NCBI GenBank assembly: GCA_021018815.1 | Contig: JAITYX010000012.1 | Coordinates: forward strand, 4,327,001 to 4,391,000 | DNA from: Talinum fruticosum | Lineage: Eukaryota; Streptophyta; Magnoliopsida; Caryophyllales; Talinaceae | Direction of reading: 5' to 3' | Length of the DNA stretch: 64,000 bases | Part shown: in pieces, positions 32,183-45,959 of the stretch | How the letters are laid out: each line of letters begins with the position of its first letter | How positions within the stretch are numbered: the first letter of the stretch is position 1 | Translations under genes and position numbers: made by a program | The notes under the pieces: generated by a model | Database searches by the model: none | What the model saw: the letters and a program-made list of their open reading frames with translations, nothing else | Told to the model about the DNA's origin: nothing

Positions 32183-35100
32183 TGAAGAGTTAAACTCGAA
32201 ACTAGATCATTCCGAGTACTACAAAAGACTCAGGTACAAGCCTCATCCCTCCTAAGTTTTGATTACAAGTCATTCCGAGTGTTATAGAAACCGCTGCATA
32301 TGTTTTCATTCGATTTTGACTCGACTCATAACACATATTCTTGTCTATCTTCTCACATTGATGTTTCGAGTCACCCGGATACTACTCGGATTTATCGTCT
32401 GTTCAAATAATATCTCGAACACTTCATATCCGAGTTCGACTAAATATCTTGAAGTAAAGTGAATTATAACGTTAATTCATCTTTCTAAGAAAGCATGTTT
32501 GTTTGAGAATTCTTTGTCCATATCAAGTATGTATACTCGATGTTTTCACTCTTATAACTTGATCTTTCTTAGGACTAAGTTTGATGGAATTTGAGTATAA
32601 TTAATATTATACTCGGAAAATTCTACTCTTCTAAGCCTCGAAATAATTATGCACTTAATTATATTAATTAAATTATTATCTCGTGCCCAATCTTGGACAA
32701 AAGTATTTTATACTTTGAAAACCAAAATGATATACTTTTGTAGGTTATCCAAACAAGGTTATCGTTTTTGAATTACAAAAGTAACCGGCTTCAAGTCGTC
32801 AATCACCAGCAGACAAGGCTTTCCTACTTCGAACAAGGCTTAGACGTCGTGTCGGGGTTGTCTGTTTCCAAAATTGGAAAACTTCAACGCTAAGCTCAAT
32901 GGTGGTTTCAATCTTACTTTTCGGACATCACCAGCTGATTGGAGCAACTTGAGGAGCTAAGAGTCGTTGCATAACGTTTACATCTCAACGGATCTTTTCT
33001 AAGTGACTCAAAAGAACCGTTACAATGTCACAAAGGACTTTCGTTCGAAGTTTGTCACAACGGCTAATCCGCTTGATCATATATAAATAGAAGCCACCTC
33101 TCAATACTAGAAGTTTGCTTGGAACTATTGTTTGAAGGTTTGCTCGGGGAGAGTCCGAGTCACCCTAGAGGGCGTGAATAGGGTGATGGAGGATTTTCGT
33201 GAAGATTGAGCTCTTTTTGCCAAAGTAGAAACAGAAGCGATTCCGAATCTAAAACAAAGTCAGAAAAGTATGAACTCGGAATCTCAGTAAAAAGTAAGGA
33301 AGCGATTCGAGTCGTAGGCGAGAAAATGTCCGAGTCTAGAATGTATTCGAAAGTAAAGACACAGAGATTATGTGGAAACCCTCCCGGGGCAGAAAACCAC
33401 GGACTGTGCTAATCCAAGCACAAACTCAAATCCACTATTTTGAGTCTATAAAATACCGTAGACTGATCGAACCTGAGTTGCTCCCTTAGACAACTCTTTA
33501 CAAGTTTTTCCTAGACTTAGAAGTTCCCTTATCCGATCTAGTACTTCCTAGCCGAGATCACCCTTACAGCTAGGGACAACCGAGCTGAGGTAACCCTTAC
33601 GACTCAGTCAAGGGACCTTACTTAGAAAGTAAGAAGAAAGTGTTTGTAACTAAGTGCAAGACCTTACAACTCGGAAAGTAATGAATTATAGAGTGGGAGT
33701 TGTAAGTAGAAGATTGAGAATGAATACAATGACTTTGCTCAAGTATATGTATTAACAATAGGTTCGGCAATCTTCCAGTCTTGTGAGTTGGCTTCCTTTT
33801 ATAGATGACCAGGCGGAGTAGCCGTTATCTCCATCTTCCGACTAGAAGTCCTTTGTGACCATTGTTAAGGACTTTCCGAGTCACTCGAAAGTATCCGTTG
33901 TGATATGAACGTTGGGCAACGGTTCTTAACTCTCTTGGAAGTCCCAAAACCACTGGCTGTGTCTTAAGAGATAAGGTAGAAGCCAGCGTTAAGCTTGGCG
34001 TTTCAGTTTTCCAGATTTGGAAACAGACAGCCACGACACAATCTTCCGGGACTAGGTCGGAGAAGGGGAAAAGCCATGTCTCGCTGGTGATTTGACGTTT
34101 TAAAGTCGGTTACTTTTGTATATTCAAAAGGTGTAGCCTCGTTTGAATAACCTACAAAAGTAGATCAATTTGGTTCTCAAAGTATAAAATACTTTGGTCT
34201 AAGATTAGACACGAGATAATAATATAATCAAGATAATTAAGCGACTAATTATCCGAGTCGGAAAAGGAATGAAATTTTCACGAGTCTAATATCTATGAAA
34301 CTCAAAATTCCATCCGAGTTAGTCTAAGCGAAGAATCAAGTTATACAATGAATATCGAGTGAAACAAACTTGATCTAGACTAAGCATGGTTCGGACTAGA
34401 AGCGCCGACTATAATAGAATAGGGCTTATAACATGAAGTCGGATCCGAGCGCGGTTATGCGAATACTAGTCAATTGAACATGCGATACTTCTAAGTGATG
34501 ACGGACTCGGACCTGAGTGAGATAGCGTGAATACATTCCGAGTCACACAGAGACAAGCAAGAATACGTGAAGTAAATGCTATATCACTTAGAGAAGATAC
34601 CATATCACTCAAGAAAGTTTCTAAGGTACGAGAGGATGCCTTGGAATCAAAACTCTATAAGTGAGAAGTTCTTATACCTGATTCCTTTGATAATACTCAC
34701 AAATGTGCGGAGTAAAGTATGAGTTTTCATTGTTGAATCACATAACTTAAGCAAAAGTCATTGTATTCATACTCAATCTTCTTTTTACAACTCCTAGCTT
34801 GTAATTCATACTTTCTAAGTTGTAAAGTTTTGTAATTAGTCACATACTCTTCTTACTTTCGAGTAAGGTCCCTTGACTGAGTTGTAAGGGTTAACTCAGC
34901 TCGGTTGTCCCCGGTTGTAAAGGTTACCTTAGTTAGGAAGTACTAGATCGGATAAGGGAATTTATGAGTCTAGGGAAACTCTGTAAGGAATTGTTAAAGG
35001 GAGAAATTCTAGTTGAGCTAGTCTGCTGTATTTTGTGGATTCAAAATAGTGGATTTGACATGGTGCTTAGACTAGCACTATCCATGGTTTTCTCGCCCCA

Positions 35101-35267
35101 AGAGGGTTTCCACGTATATTTGTGTGTACACCTTTCTGAGTCCAATCTAGACTCAAATTGTCTTGATTACTCTTTTTAAGTTTAAATCTTCCAAGTTTGT
35201 TAAAATTTTCTCTTCATCCTATTCACCCCCTCTAGGGTGACTAAGACACTCCAAGGGCAAACCTTCA
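32183..35267 (+). repeat. C3 3' LTR, split by solo LTR S2
   Basis: The LTR occupies 32183-33132 and 34735-35267, about 1.48 kb without the insertion. It contains the near-palindrome (about 32698-32717), AACGG/CCGTT boxes (32987, 33017, 33059) and TATAAATAG at 33082-33090. It ends CAAACCTTCA, after which Tat element H sequence begins abruptly. Confidence 0.88.
33133..34729 (-). repeat. solo LTR S2, inverted, inside the C3 3' LTR
   Basis: 1597 bp from TGAAGGTTTGCTC to GAGTTTTCA on the plus strand, the reverse complement of the family LTR. Perfect 5-bp duplication TTGTT at 33128-33132 and 34730-34734. The palindrome is at 34178-34196. Confidence 0.93.
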
Positions 35268-35759
35268 GGTGGTCCTCTTAGCTTGTGTTTCCCACATAGC
35301 TTGGGCTACTTCTAGGCAGTTGGATTGTAGCCTATACCAAATTTGATGTTGTTTGTGTGTTCTAGGGGTGGATAATTGGATGGTATGCCCTCCGACCTAT
35401 AACTAGACAAGAAAAATACCCCTTTTTCCTTAGAATCGAATGAACGCTAGGGTTAATATAAGGTGTGATGCTTCGTACTTTTGGAGAATGGCTATAGTTT
35501 TGAATCTAGACAGCTTTTCATCATTGCCATCATGTTCAATTTTAATGAAGTACTCATTAGAAGTAATTATAACATAGACATTATCCTCCTTAACACTTAC
35601 CATTTGTCCTTTGACAATCATTTTAACTTTTAATGTAGTGTGGAGGGCACTCGCTTAGTGGTCATGTAACCAAGGGCATCCTAGAAGGAGGTTAAAAATG
35701 GTAGGGATATCTAGGACCCGGAAATCAATAGTTTTTATCATGTGCTCGACATTGATTGG
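35268..35759 (-). mobile_element. Tat element H, post-insertion half: protease C-terminus and downstream spacer
   Basis: The minus strand from 35759 continues the protease of H. It includes FNLLLGCPWLH, then VKMIVKGQMVSV, resembling the block after Tat proteases (LLGRPWIH ... KFxxxGxxxxV). The following spacer aligns with T 46690-46830 (GGTATTTTTC, GGAGGGCATACCA). Homology stops exactly at the copia LTR end, so the rest of H's pol is lost or displaced. Confidence 0.75.
35755..35759. other. left target-site duplication of T (ATTGG)
   Basis: ATTGG immediately precedes the T LTR and is repeated at 56843-56847 immediately after the second LTR. Confidence 0.93.
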
Positions 35760-37695
35760 TGTAGACACCTAAAAAGTGCCATTTCTACTCTCTTTATTTC
35801 CATATTTTATTCTATTGGCCCGATGACGAAATCCCAAGTCCTGTTTGAGGATTTGGTTCTCGAATGTAATCAATTGGTGCGACATAAGCCGGTAAACCAT
35901 AAAGAACCCCCAACACCAAATATGGGTCGGTCCACAAATCCCCTTTTCTTTTGGGCGATCCAAGAACCTACCCAAGCCTTCAAAGACAATGTAGTCTAGT
36001 GTCTGTTTGCCGGGAAATTCCAAGTTTAGAATACTACATTTTACTTTGCCTAATCACATAAGGAGCTAAAGACATGAAGACAGCGTTAAAGCATTGCATT
36101 TCATGATTACGAGTATCAAAGTGCTATGTTTAAGCTCCATAAGATAGTCCACACGAGACTAGGAGCTTTTCCCCTCAAAACAATGTCATGGCTTGTGCCT
36201 GCCACCCTAAAGATGTAAGTGAAATGCTACGTTTTGGCTTGGACAATACCTTGGAAACACGAGTATGACACGAAACCCTAGGAGCGCCCGGGTGGCAGTG
36301 CTTGCCAACCTGGTTCTATCCGGTTCTATCTTCTTTATCCTATTCAATCTTATGAGATTCTAGCCCGGTTTATTTGCAACTGCTTGGACGGCTAACCGAG
36401 GGCAAACGCTAGGTCATTTGTGACCTAGGTCCTCTCTTATAAATGGAGAACCTTGGCACTCATTCCATAATGGCTTTCTTCTATGCATAATGCTACGGAA
36501 AGCTAACCAGAGCACTCATACCTAAATGTTACTCCGAAAAAATTACTATCAACCATTTTTCTCTTTCCTATTTACTACCGTTGAACCCATGCAAAGAGCT
36601 AAAGAATATTAAATTATTCTGATCTCCGGGCACTCATTCAACCGATCTTTACTACTCTCTACATACACAGTTTACAAAAACAAGTGCTTGTTCTTTTGTT
36701 TGTCGCCAATGCATCAAGAGATCCAGTGTAGAGATCTAGATTAGCAAGGTGGGACAACCTAAGGGCCATCAAGCAGCCTTCAAATGCTTTCTTATTTTTA
36801 TGCTTTATTTATCGCTTTCCATATTGTGGATTAAAGAGATGTCATCGTTCTTTTAATTCCTCCTCGCTCGATGTAATCTTTTAGTTTTTCGCTTTTCTTT
36901 TCTTTATTGCTATTCCTTTTCTTCTGTTTGGTTGCTTTTATTTATCATTGTAGCAGGTTGTATGTTTCGTGTAGCATGTTATTTTAATATACTACTCGAA
37001 CTAGTAATGGTCGTCTTCAAATAGGCGGAATGGAAGGGTTTTCACTCTATTTTGTACCCTCGCCCCGAATTTGAGGTTCAAAGACCGATGGAATCAATTT
37101 TAGCCACTTTTAGCCTAAATTTTTCCATACAAAGATTGGAAGAGCAGCTTTTGTTTTTATTAATTTTCATCCTAAAAAATGACTGGCGACTCCTTTTTTT
37201 GCTTTAATCTTATTGAATTTGCATCTCGGTTATTTTTTAATTGCATAGTCAAAAAGACAAGTTTTGGATCTTCCGACCATGGCAGAGGTCGAGGCTAATT
37301 TCCTCAGCCGCGGCCTCTGGCCGGCACCCGCCACTGTTGGGTACAGGTTGCACCGAGTGGTCGAGAGGTGAGGCTTCAATCCAGATTGGTGTTTTCACAT
37401 CAATCCGGCCCTAAAGCCTCACTACGGAACCAAAAACCTAATCTTGTTTATCCTTTAATTAGTAAATATTATCCCGGGAATTCTGAAAATAATTTATAAA
37501 ACTAAAACAATCAATGAAACCGCCATTAAAACTTTACCTAAATTAGATTTAATGAAAACTCTAAAATCTTATTAAAAGATTCATCTCCACTTTCTAAAAG
37601 GGATCTTCAAAACCCAAAAACCATTCTCCAAGTTTTCTAACGTGACGAAGCTCGGCTTGGTCCCACTCTGTGGGCCTAAGGCCGTGGTTTGTACA
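35760..37695 (+). repeat. T 5' LTR (LTR A)
   Basis: It runs from TGTAGACACCTAAAAAGTG to GTGGTTTGTACA. The TATA box TATAAAT at 36438-36444 is followed by the likely transcribed leader. It aligns with LTR B along its whole length, with GC-rich patches near 36290 and 37300. Confidence 0.92.
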
Positions 37696-37720
37696 GATGG
37701 CGACTACACTAAGGATGATT
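37696..37720 (+). other. T primer-binding site
   Basis: TGGCGACTACACTAAGG starts three bases after the LTR. It resembles the TGGCGACTCCACTGGGGA site of Tat elements. Versions of it begin every one of the five tandem units (39461, 41242, 43007, 44780). Confidence 0.65.
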
Positions 37721-38879
37721 CATTTATTAAGAGGGTGAAACTTAAAAATTTGAGAAGTGTGTTTTAACGATGTGCTTACATGACATCTTCCATTTAGCAA
37801 CATTTGAACAAGTTTAAATATTGTTTTGGACTCATAGGAAAAGTTTATATTGCCCCTACTTACCCTTTCCGACGAAAGGCTCCCACTGGTTCCTTTAGGT
37901 GGGCCTAACTAGGCTTGATTGCCCAAGGAAACAATACCTCCTCCCTTGTTGCACTTACTCTTGGGTCAAGGTTCACCAAGAGGAACCAAGAATTCAGGCG
38001 GATTTCTGTTGTGCACTATATGGATGACCAAATTCTCGGACTACGTTTAGCCATGTACCCAACCGTTTGAAATCTTTGACCATAGAACTTTTTGACTATT
38101 AGGTCACCTTTGCCTTCATTCACAAGCTTGAATGAGTATGTGTGTTTTAGATTTAATCTTATGCTTCGAGCCTTTAGGGATAGGCGAGGACTCGCTAATT
38201 AAGGCCCGACATTGGTGAAAATAAAACACTTTAACTAATTTCCTAAAGTTAGTCCACTATGTCTATTTAGCCAAAAGTCAGAATTCCTTTTTCTATTAGG
38301 GTTAGTACATTGTATGCACTTTCATGTCATACAAAAATCTTCTTGTGACGGTTTAAGTAGTTACCGCTTGTGAAAGGGTCTTACCGAAAGACCCTTTCTC
38401 TTTTAGTCGTTTAGTCCGTTCATTCATTTACATTCCCCTTTTTCCATTTTACAATAGCCAAATAAAAAGTATGATACCCAACAGTGTTGGACATTCAAGA
38501 ACAAACTATAAACCATGTTTTAAAATGGCCAACTACCCTTGCCTAAGGTTGCCCGGAAACCAAGCAACAATAAGAATCCTTTTAGTGGCACCTTAGCCAT
38601 CTTTACTCGAACCTATTTAAGGTCAGTGGGATCCGTCTATTCATATCGGAGATGTTAACAAGTCTAAACCACTTCTTAGTCTACCTCCATTACATCGAGA
38701 AGTCTAGGGGTTGTGGCTAAGTGATGAAGAAGATGTCTACGAAATGAGAAGCAAGAGTAGCGACGACTTACGGGGCACACAACCTTTAGAAGAAGAAGGC
38801 TTTTGGGGAGATACTAAAAGTCCTACAATCTAGTTCCTTACTAGATCTAGACGACACAATGCACCCCCGGGTTCACAAC

Positions 38880-39390
38880 AAACTAATGGAGCCCCAAAAG
38901 AGTTTGAGGCTACAAAAGAAGAAGATCCAATCCTAAAGCGACTCCGGAAATTAAAAGTTAATATCTCGATCTTCCAATTAATATCCGCTTCCCGAAACAT
39001 AGATAGGCCTTGATTGATGCACTCAATAATATTGAGGTCTCTCCGAAAACTACGCCACAAGAAGTGGTAAAATTGGTTAACAATGGGGATGGAGCTATTA
39101 CCTTTGATTAGAAAGATCTCCAAGAAGAATACGTTGCACACAACAATGCCCTTTACTTAACCATAACTTACCTCAACAAGTTTGTTCCCCAAACCTTGGT
39201 AGATATTGGATTAGTAGTAAATGTATGTCCCTGGAGAACTTCTACAAGGTTAGGAATTAGGGAGCAACAACTCGTGAACAAACTGTCCATCTTCGAGTAT
39301 ATGATAATTTCAAAAGAACAAGCTTAGGAACGGTGACTTTGCCAATCAATATAAGGCATGTAGAAAGGAACATCGAATTCTAAATCCTAG
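38880..39390 (+). pseudogene. T protease N-terminal part, unit 1
   Basis: In mixed frames the region encodes a linker and the Tat protease start: HNNALYLTITYLNKFVPQTL, VDIGLVVNVCPW, LGTVTLPINI and an IEFxxLDIP ending. The active site expected as VDNGS reads VDIGL. Short stops interrupt it. It aligns with H protease at 57090-56848. Confidence 0.7.
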
Positions 39391-40639
39391 ATATCCCTTA
39401 TGATAAGGTACAACCTCAGCCTGGTGTAGATGTGGGCCTCGAGGTCGTGGTTTCTACAAGTGGTGACTACACTAGGGATGATTCATTTATTAAGAGGGTG
39501 AAACTTGAAAATTTGAGAAGTGTGTTTTAAGGATGTGCTTGCATGAGGTATCCCATATTTAGCAACGTTTAAACAAGTTTAAATATTGTTTTTGACTCGT
39601 AGGAAAAGCTTATATTGCCCCTACTTACCCTCTCTCGGAGAGAGGCTGCCACCGGTTCCTTTAGGTGGGCCCAACTAGGCTTGGTTGCTTAAGGAAACAA
39701 TACCTCATCCCTTGTTGCACTCACTCTTGGGTCAAACCTCTTGGTTCACTAAGAGGCACCAAGAATTCTTGTTGATTTCCTATCGTGCCGCACATGGTGG
39801 ACCAAATTCTCGGACTACGTGTCATCATGTATCCAACCTTTTGACGTCTTTGACCATAGAACATTTTTACTATTAAGTCACATTTTCATTCATTTGCATG
39901 CTTGAACGAGTATGTGTGTTTTAGATTTAATATTTCCTTGTTATACTTTAGGAATAGGTGAGGAGTGCTCGATTAAGGCCTGGCATGGGTAAAAATGAAA
40001 AACTTTAATAAATTTCCTAGACTCGAGTCTAGTATGGGCATTTAGCCAAAAGTCAAAATTCCTTTTTCTATTAAGGTTAGTCCATTGTAAGCACTTCGTG
40101 TCGTACTAAAATCCTCTTGTGACGGTTTAAGTAGTTATCGCCTATGAAAGGGTCTTAGCGAAAGACCCTTTTCTCTTTAGTCGTTTAGTCCTTTCTTTCA
40201 TTTACATTCCCTTTTTCCATTTTGCATTAGCCAAATAAAAATCACGATACCCAACAAGTGTTGGACATTCAAGAACGAACTATAAAGCATGTTTTGAAAT
40301 GGCCAACTACCCTTGCCTAAAGCTGCCCGAAACCATGCAACAATAAGAATCCTCTTAGTGGCACGTTAGCCATTTTCACTGAACCCATTAAAGGTTATTG
40401 GGATCCATCTATTCATATCGAAGATGTTAACAAGTCTAAAACCCTTCTTAGCCTACCTCCATTAGATCGAGAAGTCCAGGGGTTGTGGGTAAGTGATGAA
40501 GAAGATGTCTACGAAACGAGAAGCAACGAGTAGCGACGACTTACGGGCGCACCACCTTTAGAAGAAGAAGACTTATGGGGAGATACTAAAAGTACTACAA
40601 TCTAGTTCCTTACTAGTTCTAAATGACACAATGCACCCC

Positions 40640-41185
40640 CGGGTTCACAACAAACTCATGAAGCCCCAAAATAGCTCGAGGCTACAAAAGAAGAAGAGCC
40701 AATCCTTAAGAGAGTCTAGAAATTAAAGGCTAATATCTCGATCTTGCGATTAATATCTCGCTTCCCGGAAGCATAGATAGGCCTTGATTGATGCACTCAA
40801 TAATATCGTGGTCTCTCCGGAAAGTACGCCACAAGAAGTGGTAGAATTGGTTAAGAGTGGGGATGGAGCTATTACCTTTGATCTTAAAGATCCGTAAGAA
40901 GAAGGCGTTGTACACAACAATTCCCTTTACTTAACCATAACTTGCATCAACAAGTTTGTACTCGTAACCTGGTAGACATTGGATTAGCGAGTAAACTTAT
41001 GTCCATGGAGAACTTCTACAAGGTTAGGAATTAGGGAGCACCAACTCTCCAAACAAGCTGTCCATCTTCGAGCTTATGATAATTCCGGAAGAACAGTCTC
41101 GAGAACAGTCACCTTGCCAATCAATATAAGGCTAGTAGAAAGGAACATCGAATTCTAAGTCAAAGACATCCCTTACGCCAAGGTA
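40640..41185 (+). pseudogene. T protease N-terminal part, unit 2
   Basis: Same block as in unit 1, with VDIGLASKLMSMENFYKVRN at the altered active site (near 40977-41035). It ends in the ERNIEF and DIPYAKV codons, after which the LTR tail begins. Confidence 0.7.
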
Positions 41186-42409
41186 ACGCGGCGAAGCTCG
41201 ACCTAGTCCCGGTGTGGGCCCGAGGCTGTGGTTTCTACGAGTGGTGACTACACTGGGGATGATTCATTTATTAAGAGGGCGAAACTTAAAAATTTGAGAA
41301 GTGTGTTTTAATGATGTGCTTGCATGAGTTATCCCGCATTTAGCAACCTTTAAACAAGTTTAAATATTTTTTGGACTCACAGGAAAAGTTTATATTACCC
41401 CTACTTACCATTTCTAGAGAGAGGCTGTCATTAGTTCCTTTAGGTAGACCTTACTACACTTGATTGCCCAAGGAAACAATATCTCCTCCCTTGTTGCACT
41501 TACTCTTGGGTCAAGGTTCACCAAGAGGCACGAGAGAATTCGGCGGATTTCTGTCGTGCCCTACATGGAGAACCATATTCTCGGACTACTTGTCACTATG
41601 TACCCAATCTTTTGAACTCTTTGACCACGGAACGTTTTGACTATTAGGTGACCTTTGCCTTCATTTGCAAGCTTGAACGAGTATGTGTGTTTTAGATTTA
41701 ATCTTATGCTTGTGACCCTTTAGGTATAGGTGAGGACTGGCGATTAAGGCCCGACATTGGTGAAAATGAAACACTTCAATAAATTTCCTAGAGTTAGTCC
41801 ACTATGTCACATTAGCCAAAAGTCAAAATTCCTTTTTCTATTAGGGTTATTACATTGTATGCACTTTCGTGTCATACTAAAATCTTCTTGTGACGGTTTA
41901 AGTACTTACCGCTTGTGAAAGGGTCTTGCCGAAAGACCCTTTCTCTTTTAGTCGTTTAGTCCTTTCTTTCATTTACATTCACTTCTTTCCATTTTGCATT
42001 AGCCAAATAAAAAGCATGATACCCAACGAGTGTTGGACATTCAAGAACAAACTAGAAAGCATGTTTTGAAATGGCCAACTACCCTTGCCTAAGGCTGCCT
42101 AGAAACCAAGCAACAATAAGAATCCTTTTAGTGGCATCTTAGCCATCTTCACTGAACCCATTCAAGGTTAGTGGGATTCGTCTATTCATATCGGAGATGT
42201 TAACAAGTCTAAACAACTTCTTAGCCTACCCGCATTAGATCGAGAAGTCCAGGGTTGTGGGTAACTTATGAAGAAGACGTCTATGAAATGAGAAGCAACA
42301 GTAGTGATGACTTCGGGGCACACCACCTTTAGAAGAAGAAGACTTTTAGGGAGATACTAAAAGTGCTGCAATGTAGTTCCTTAATAGATCTAGACGACAC
42401 AATGCACCA

Positions 42410-42960
42410 TTGTGTTCGGAACCAACTCATGAAGCCCCAAAAAGCCCGAGGCTACGAAAGAAGAAGAGCCAGTCCTTAAGCGACTCCCAAAATTAAAAGC
42501 TAATATCTCGATCTTACAATTAATATCTACTTCCCGGAAGATAGGCCTTGATTGATGCACTCAATAATATCGAGGTTTCTCCGGAAACTATGCCACAAGA
42601 AATGGTAGAATTGGTTAACGAGTGGGGATGAAGCTATTAACTTTGATCGGAAAGATCTCCAAGAAGAAGGCGTTGCACACAACAATGCCTTTTACTTAAC
42701 CATAATTTGCATCAACAAGTTTGTTCCCCTAACCTTGGTAGACATTGGATTAGCAAGTAAACGTATGTTTGTGGAGAACTTCTACAAGGTTAGGAATTAG
42801 GGAGCAACAACTCTCTAAACAAACTGTCCATCTTCGAGCTTACGGTAATTCCAAAAGAATAGTCTTGGGATCGGTGACCTTCCCGATCAATATAGGCCCA
42901 ATAGAAAGCAACATCGAATTCCGAGTCCTAGACATCCCTTACGCTAAAGTAACGCGACGA
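42410..42960 (+). pseudogene. T protease N-terminal part, unit 3
   Basis: It keeps VDIGLASKRMFVENFYKVRN and the open frame FPINIGPIESNIEFRVLDIP to 42940, then runs into the LTR tail (encoded as YAKVTRRSSS). Confidence 0.7.
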
Positions 42961-44199
42961 AGCTCGTCGTAGTCCCCATGTGGGCTTGAGGCCGTGGTTT
43001 CTACACTGGTGACTACACCGGGGATGATTCATTTATTAAGAGGGCGAAACATGAAAGTTTGAGAACCGTATTTTAACGATGTGCTTGCATGAGGCATCCG
43101 GCATTTACCAATGTTTGAACAAGTTTAAATATTGTTTAGGACTCGTAAGAAAAGTTTATATTGCCCCTAGTTACCCTTTCTGGGCGGAGGCTCCTACTAG
43201 TTCCTTTAGGTGGTCCTAACTAGGCCTGATTGCCCAACGAAACAATACCTTCCCCCTTGTTGCATTAACTCTTGGGTCAAGGTTCACCAAGACGCACCGA
43301 GAATTCCGGCTGATTTCCTATTGTGCCCCACATTGAGGACCAAATTCTCGGACTATGTGTTACCATATATCCAACCTTTTGATCTCCTTGACCATAGAAC
43401 TTTGTGACTATTGGGTCATCTTTGCCTTCATTTGCATGCTTGAACGAGTATATGTGTTTTAGATTTAATCTTCCGCTTGTTAGCCTTTAGCGATAGGTAA
43501 TGACTGCCGATTAAGGCCCGGCATAGGTGAAAATCAAAACTTTAATAAATTACCTAGAGTCAGTCCATTATCCGCATTTAGCCAAAAGTCAAAATTCCTT
43601 TTTCTATTAAGGTTAGTCCGTCAGTACGCACTTTCGTGTCGTACTAAAGTCCTCTTATGATAGTTTAAGTAGTTACCACATGTGAAAGGGTCTTACCGAA
43701 ACACCCTTTCTCTTTTAGTCGTTCAGTCCTTTCTTTATTTTGCATTCCCTTTTTTTCATTTTCATTAGCCAAATAAAAAGCATGATATCGAACAGTGTTG
43801 GACATTCAAGAACAAACTGAAAAGCTTGTTTTGAAATGGCCAACTACCCTTGCCTAAGGCTGCCCGTAAACAAAGCAATAATAAGATTCCTTTTAGTGGC
43901 ACTTTAGCTATCTTCACTGCACCCATTCAAGGTTAGTGGGATTCGTCTATTCATATCGGAGATGTTAACAAGTGTAAACCACATCTTAGCCTACCTCCAT
44001 TAGATCGAGAAATCCAAGGGTTGTGGGAATGTGATGAAGAAGATATCTAAGAAACGAAAAGCAACAGATAGCGACGACTTCCGGGGCACACTACCTTTAG
44101 AAAAAGAAAACCTTTGGGGAGATACTAAAAGTCCTGAAATCTAGTTCCTTACTAGATCTAAATGACACAATGCACCCCCGGGTTCACAACAAACTCATG

Positions 44200-44720
44200 A
44201 AGCCCTAAAAGAGCCTCGAGGCTACAAAAGAAGAAGATCAAATCCTTAAGTTACTCCATAAATTAAAAGCTAATATCTCGATCTTGCAATTAATATCTCG
44301 CTTCCAAGAAACATAGATAGGCCTTGATTGGTGCACTCAATAATATTGAGGTCTCTCCGGAAACTACGCCACAAGAAGTGGTAAAATTGGTTAAAAGTGG
44401 GGATAGAGCTATTACTTTTGATCGGACGGATCTCCAAGAAGAAGGTGTTGCACACAACAATGCCCTTTCCTTAACCATAGCTTACATCAACAAGTTTTTT
44501 CCCTTAACCTTGGTCGATATTGGATTAGCGAGTAAACTTATGTGCCTGGAAAACTTCTACAAGGTTAGGAATTAGGAGCAACAACTCTCTAAACAAACTG
44601 TCCATCTTCGAGCTTACGATAATTCAAAAAGAACAGTCATAAGAATAGTGGCCTTGCCAATCAATATAGGGCCAGTAGAAAGGAGCGTCGAATTTTAAGT
44701 CCTAGGTATCCCTTACGCTA
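44200..44720 (+). pseudogene. T protease N-terminal part, unit 4
   Basis: The longest open version, 44324-44575: IGALNNIEVSPETTPQEVVK, DGA-type strand, EEGVAHNNALSLTIAYINKF and VDIGLASKLMCLENFYKVRN. The active site again reads VDIGL. Frame changes follow. Confidence 0.7.
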
Positions 44721-45959
44721 AGGTAATGCGACAAAGCTCGGCCTTGTCCAGTGTGGGCCTAAGGCCATGGTTTCTACAATGGCGACTACACTAGGGATGA
44801 TTCATCTATTGAGAGGGAGAAACATGAAAATTTGAGAAGTGTGTTTTAATAATGTGCTTGCATGAGGCATCCCACATTTAGCAACCTTTAAACAAGTTTA
44901 AATATTTTTTGCACTCATACGAAAAGTTTATATTGCCCCTACTTACCATTTCCGGAGAGAGGCTCCCAGTGGTTCCTTTAGGTGGGCCCATCTAGGCTTA
45001 ATTGCCCAAGGAAACAATACCTCCTCCCTTGTTGCACTTACTCTTGGGTCAAGGTTCACCAAGAAGTACCCGAATTTTGGCTGATTTCCTATCGTGCCCC
45101 ATATGGAGGACTAAATTCTCGGACTATGTGTCACCATGTATCTAACCTTTTGAACTCTTTGACCATAGAACTTTTTGACTATTAGGTCACCTTTGCCTTC
45201 ATTTGCATGCTTGAACGAGTATGTGTGTTTTAGATTTAATCTTATGCTTGTTAGCCTTTAGAAATAGTTGAGTAGTGCTGATTAAGGCGTGGCATGGGTG
45301 GAAATTAAACATTGTAATAAATTTCCTAGGGTCAATCCATTATACGCATTTAGCCAAAAGTCAAAATTTTATTTTCTATTAGGGCTAGTACATTGTATGC
45401 ACTTTCGTGTCATACCGAAATCCTCTTGTGATGTTTTAAGTAGTTACCGCTTTGTTAAATGGTTTTACTCGAAAGACCCTTTCTGTTTTACTCGTTTAGT
45501 CCTTTCTTTCATTTACATTCCCTTTTTTCATTTTGCATTAGCAAAATAAAAAGCATGATACCGAACACTGTTGGACATTTAGGAACAAACTACAAAGCAT
45601 CTTTTGAAATGGCCAACTACCCTTGCCTAAGGCTGCCCGGACACCAAGCAACAATAAGAATCCTTTTAGTGGCACCTTAGACATCCTCACTAAACCCATT
45701 CAAGGTTAGTGGGATCCGTCTATTCATATCGGAGATGTTAACAAGTCTAAACCACTTCTTAGCCTACCTCCATCAGATCGAGAAGTCCAGGGGTTGTGGC
45801 TAAGTGATGAAGAAGATGTCTACGAAACGAGAAGCAATAGTAGCGACGACTTCGGGCGCACACCACCTTTAGAAAAGAAGACTTCTGGGAGATACTAAAA
45901 GTCCTGCAATCTAGTTCCTTACTAGATCTAGACGACACAATGCACCCCCGGGTTCACAA

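Larger units (their letters stand above)
25431..35267 (+). mobile_element. Ty1/copia element C3, 3' part (IN - RT - RNase H - extra ORF - 3' LTR)
   Basis: Integrase from its core onward, RT, RNase H, an extra ORF with its own promoter, a polypurine tract and a 3' LTR follow on the plus strand. Two solo LTRs of the same family interrupt it (26273-27886 and 33133-34729). The 5' part is missing; homology begins around 25430-25450 next to the En/Spm remnant. Confidence 0.85.
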
